Source of the DNA: an uncultured Bacillota bacterium
GTDB lineage: Bacteria; Bacillota_I; Bacilli_A; RF39; UBA660
NCBI GenBank assembly: GCA_946540075.1
Contig: CAMNHZ010000014.1
Span: forward strand, 1-16,931
Direction: 5' to 3'
Length of the DNA: 16,931 nt
Shown here: one piece after another, positions 15,360 to 16,931 of the stretch
Layout of the letters: each line of letters opens with the position of its first letter
Position numbering within the stretch: the stretch's first letter is position 1
Notes under the pieces: model-generated
What the model was told of the DNA's origin: nothing
Databases searched by the model: none
Seen by the model: the letters and a program-made list of their open reading frames with translations, nothing else
Translations under genes and position numbers: made by a program

Positions 15360-15920
15360 TTACTTCTTATTATATTTGTTCATTACATTGTCAAAAGATA
15401 ATACTAAATAATCATTTAATATCATTATCATATCATCAATTACTCTATTAACTAAAGTTTGATCTTCTTTATTAAATTTACCAAGAACATAATCTTTTGT
15501 ATCCATTTTCTTATTATTAGATATACCTATTTTTATTCTTTTATAATTTCTTGTAGCTAAATTAAGTTCTATATTTTTTAAACCATTATGTCCACCTGAA
15601 CTACCTTGATATCTTAGTTTATATTTACCAATAGGTGTATCTAAATCATCATGAATTACTAATATATCGTCAATATCAATTTTAAAATAATCAACAAACT
15701 TTCTTATAACCTCACCTGATAGATTAATAAATTTTTGTGGTTTCAATATAATTATCTTCTCACCATTAATTATTTTTTCTCCATAAACACCATCAAATTT
15801 TTTCTTATTAAAATCAAATCCCCATTTTTTTGATAATTCGTCAACAACCATGAATCCCATATTATGCCTCGTATTATCATATTCTCTTCCTGGATTTCCA
15901 AGACCTACTATAAGTCTCAT
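15360..15920 (-). CDS. pth: Peptidyl-tRNA hydrolase
   Basis: Pth cleaves peptidyl-tRNA released from stalled ribosomes so that the tRNA can be reused. The 186-aa length is typical. Key residues are in place: GLGNPG with N9, catalytic H19 in the TRHNMGF motif, PQKFINLSG (61-69), HDDLD at 90-94, and GGHNGLK (N112). The start overlaps its context tightly: the AGGTGA ribosome binding site overlaps the rsmI stop TAG, and only 7 nt separate the genes, so translation is probably coupled. The pth-mfd pairing is conserved in Bacilli; the small fin gene that lies between them in B. subtilis is absent here. Confidence 0.97.
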   Translation of the reverse strand: MRLIVGLGNPGREYDNTRHNMGFMVVDELSKKWGFDFNKKKFDGVYGEKIINGEKIIILKPQKFINLSGEVIRKFVDYFKIDIDDILVIHDDLDTPIGKYKLRYQGSSGGHNGLKNIELNLATRNYKRIKIGISNNKKMDTKDYVLGKFNKEDQTLVNRVIDDMIMILNDYLVLSFDNVMNKYNKK

Positions 15921-15927
15921 ATTTCAC

Positions 15928-16770
15928 CTACTTTTCTATATTATGATATTCTTTATAAACTATACTCTTATTTATTCCACGATCTTTTGAAACTAACTTT
16001 ATTGCTTCTTTTGATGTTTTTCCTGCCTTTATATACAAATTAACATGATCTATTATAGAAATATCATCATAGTTAATTTGTTCTTTATTTCCTTCCATTA
16101 TAATAACAAATTCACCTTTTGGATTAGTCAATTCATTTAAAACATTATCAATATTGCCTCTATATATTTCCTCATATTTTTTACTAATTTCACGAGATAT
16201 ACTAATTTTTCTGTTTCCCAATGTATCTTTCATTAATTCTAATGTTTTTCTTATTCTATGAGGTGCCTCATAAAATATTATTGTATAATCAATATATTTT
16301 AAATCATTCAACTCTTGTCTAACTTTACTACTCTTGTGATTCAAGAAACCATAAAATAAGAAATGATTAGAATCTAAACCTGAAGTTATGAGTGCAGGAA
16401 TTAATGCGGTTGCACCTGGCAATCCTACAACATTATATCCATTTTCTATTGCACATTTCGCTAACTCATAACCTGGATCACTAATTACAGGTGTACCTCT
16501 ATCACTAACTAAACCTACGTTTTTACCTTCTCCTAAATACGATAATAGTTTTTCTTTATTTGCAGATTCATTATATTTATGACTAGAAATACATTTTTTC
16601 TTAATTTTTAAGTAATTTAATAATTCATGTGTAATTCTTGTATCCTCTGAAAATAATATATCTACATATTTTATAATATTTATACTTCTCAAAGTTATAT
16701 CTTCTAAATTACCAATTGGTGTTGGAATTAAATATAAAGTTGGAGTATTATCATAACTTTTCTGTGACAT
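15928..16770 (-). CDS. rsmI: 16S rRNA (cytidine(1402)-2'-O)-methyltransferase
   Basis: RsmI uses S-adenosylmethionine to 2'-O-methylate C1402 in the decoding centre of 16S rRNA. Numbered from ATG 16770 (280 aa), it begins with LYLIPTPIGNLEDITLR, then SEDTR at 41-45, GLVSDRGTPVISDPG (86-100), and GLPGATALIPAL, all hallmarks of this tetrapyrrole-methylase-fold enzyme. The usual SDAGTP reads SDRGTP, an Ala-to-Arg change at residue 91. The longest frame begins at a GTG (16782) that lies within the AGGTGAG ribosome binding site; ATG 16770 is 7 nt past the site. It heads the rsmI-pth-mfd unit with its own promoter. Confidence 0.96.
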   Translation of the reverse strand: MSQKSYDNTPTLYLIPTPIGNLEDITLRSINIIKYVDILFSEDTRITHELLNYLKIKKKCISSHKYNESANKEKLLSYLGEGKNVGLVSDRGTPVISDPGYELAKCAIENGYNVVGLPGATALIPALITSGLDSNHFLFYGFLNHKSSKVRQELNDLKYIDYTIIFYEAPHRIRKTLELMKDTLGNRKISISREISKKYEEIYRGNIDNVLNELTNPKGEFVIIMEGNKEQINYDDISIIDHVNLYIKAGKTSKEAIKLVSKDRGINKSIVYKEYHNIEK

Positions 16771-16777
16771 AATATCA

Positions 16778-16784
16778 CTCACCT
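16778..16784 (-). promoter_or_regulatory. Ribosome binding site deciding the rsmI start
   Basis: AGGTGAG is 7 nt before ATG 16770 and contains the alternative GTG (16782), which therefore cannot use it. Confidence 0.7.
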
Positions 16785-16795
16785 TTAACTCGTTT

Positions 16796-16824
16796 ATTAT
16801 ACTATATTTTTAACTATATAGCAA
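16796..16824 (-). promoter_or_regulatory. Promoter of the rsmI-pth-mfd unit
   Basis: A perfect TATAAT (16796-16801) is 17 nt from TTGCTA (16819-16824) on the minus strand. The -35 begins inside the T tail of the preceding terminator, showing how tightly the units are packed. Confidence 0.6.
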
Positions 16825-16846
16825 AAAAAGATGAATAAAATCATCT
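16823..16846 (-). terminator. Terminator of the gene cut by the right edge
   Basis: Minus-strand AGATGA (16841-16846) pairs with TCATCT (16829-16834) around a 6-nt loop and is followed by seven T residues. It lies 16 nt past the stop codon at 16863. Confidence 0.85.
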
Positions 16847-16862
16847 CTCATTTTTTGTGTTT

Positions 16863-16931
16863 TTATTTCATTAAATCCAATATTGTTTTTGTGTAAGAAC
16901 CATCTTCATTATGAACATAAATAGGACTTAA
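16863..16931 (-). CDS. C-terminal 22 residues of a truncated gene, possibly TrmN6-type tRNA methyltransferase
   Basis: The frame is open from the window edge to a TAA, giving LSPIYVHNEDG then SYTKTILDLMK. It is followed by a clear terminator, which supports a real gene end. The pattern of hydrophobic strand, YVHNEDGSYT and a short helix resembles the tail of YabB/TrmN6-type tRNA1(Val) adenine-N6 methyltransferases, and yabB lies just upstream of yabC (rsmI) in B. subtilis. The identity is an inference from a few residues plus gene order. Confidence 0.5.
   Translation of the reverse strand, partial: LSPIYVHNEDGSYTKTILDLMK

Noticed and set aside
15322..15360. Longer mfd start at 15360, overlapping the pth stop as TAATG
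   Set aside because: The overlap is tempting as coupling, but there is no good ribosome binding site there, whereas GGAGGTGA directly precedes ATG 15321.
1..16931. CRISPR arrays, tRNA or rRNA genes, insertion sequences, phage genes
   Set aside because: No repeat-spacer pattern, cloverleaf gene, transposase or terminal repeats were seen; the tRNA-linked signal at 9505-9738 is a T-box leader, not a tRNA gene.

Overview
The window is AT-rich and low-GC, with tightly packed genes, strong Shine-Dalgarno sequences (GGAGG/AGGTGA type) and normal use of TGG for Trp. It looks like chromosomal DNA of a Firmicute in or near the class Bacilli. The evidence is a T7SSb-type secretion locus (EssC, EsaB/YukD, WXG100), a Met T-box leader, a SpoVT-type regulator, and a gene order that recalls the B. 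subtilis rsmI/abrB/metS/yabD/yabE and pth/mfd/spoVT neighbourhoods. SpoVT suggests spore-forming ancestry but does not prove sporulation. Species cannot be assigned from this window.

Right part (about 7.6-16.9 kb) is conserved housekeeping, nearly all on the minus strand. Reading in the direction of transcription: the C-terminal tail of a gene cut by the window edge (possibly a TrmN6-type tRNA methyltransferase), a terminator, then a tightly spaced rsmI-pth-mfd unit (16S rRNA methylation, peptidyl-tRNA recycling, transcription-coupled repair). A long two-way terminator separates mfd from ppaC, a regulated CBS/DRTGG family II pyrophosphatase and the only plus-strand gene. ppaC is divergent from spoVT. 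After spoVT comes a Met-specific T-box leader and metG, then a two-gene cassette of unknown small proteins (56 and 76 aa), tatD, and a secreted or anchored 3D-domain protein in the position of B. subtilis yabE.

Left part (1-5.75 kb) is a type VII secretion locus. essC has its own promoter and ends in a TAATG overlap with esaB. About 100 bp later a second promoter, overlapped by a 20-bp palindrome, drives a WXG100 protein and a 123-aa helical partner with a lysine-rich N-terminus. Other core components (EssA, EssB, EsaA) and any toxin are not in the window. A promoter-like sequence reading out of the left edge suggests a further gene beyond it.

Several start codons were moved inward from the longest reading frame to match a clear ribosome binding site: essC, the 76-aa gene, metG, ppaC, mfd and rsmI. 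No gene-free stretch exceeds 300 bases; the longest is the 290-nt metG leader. No tRNA, rRNA, CRISPR or insertion sequence was seen.
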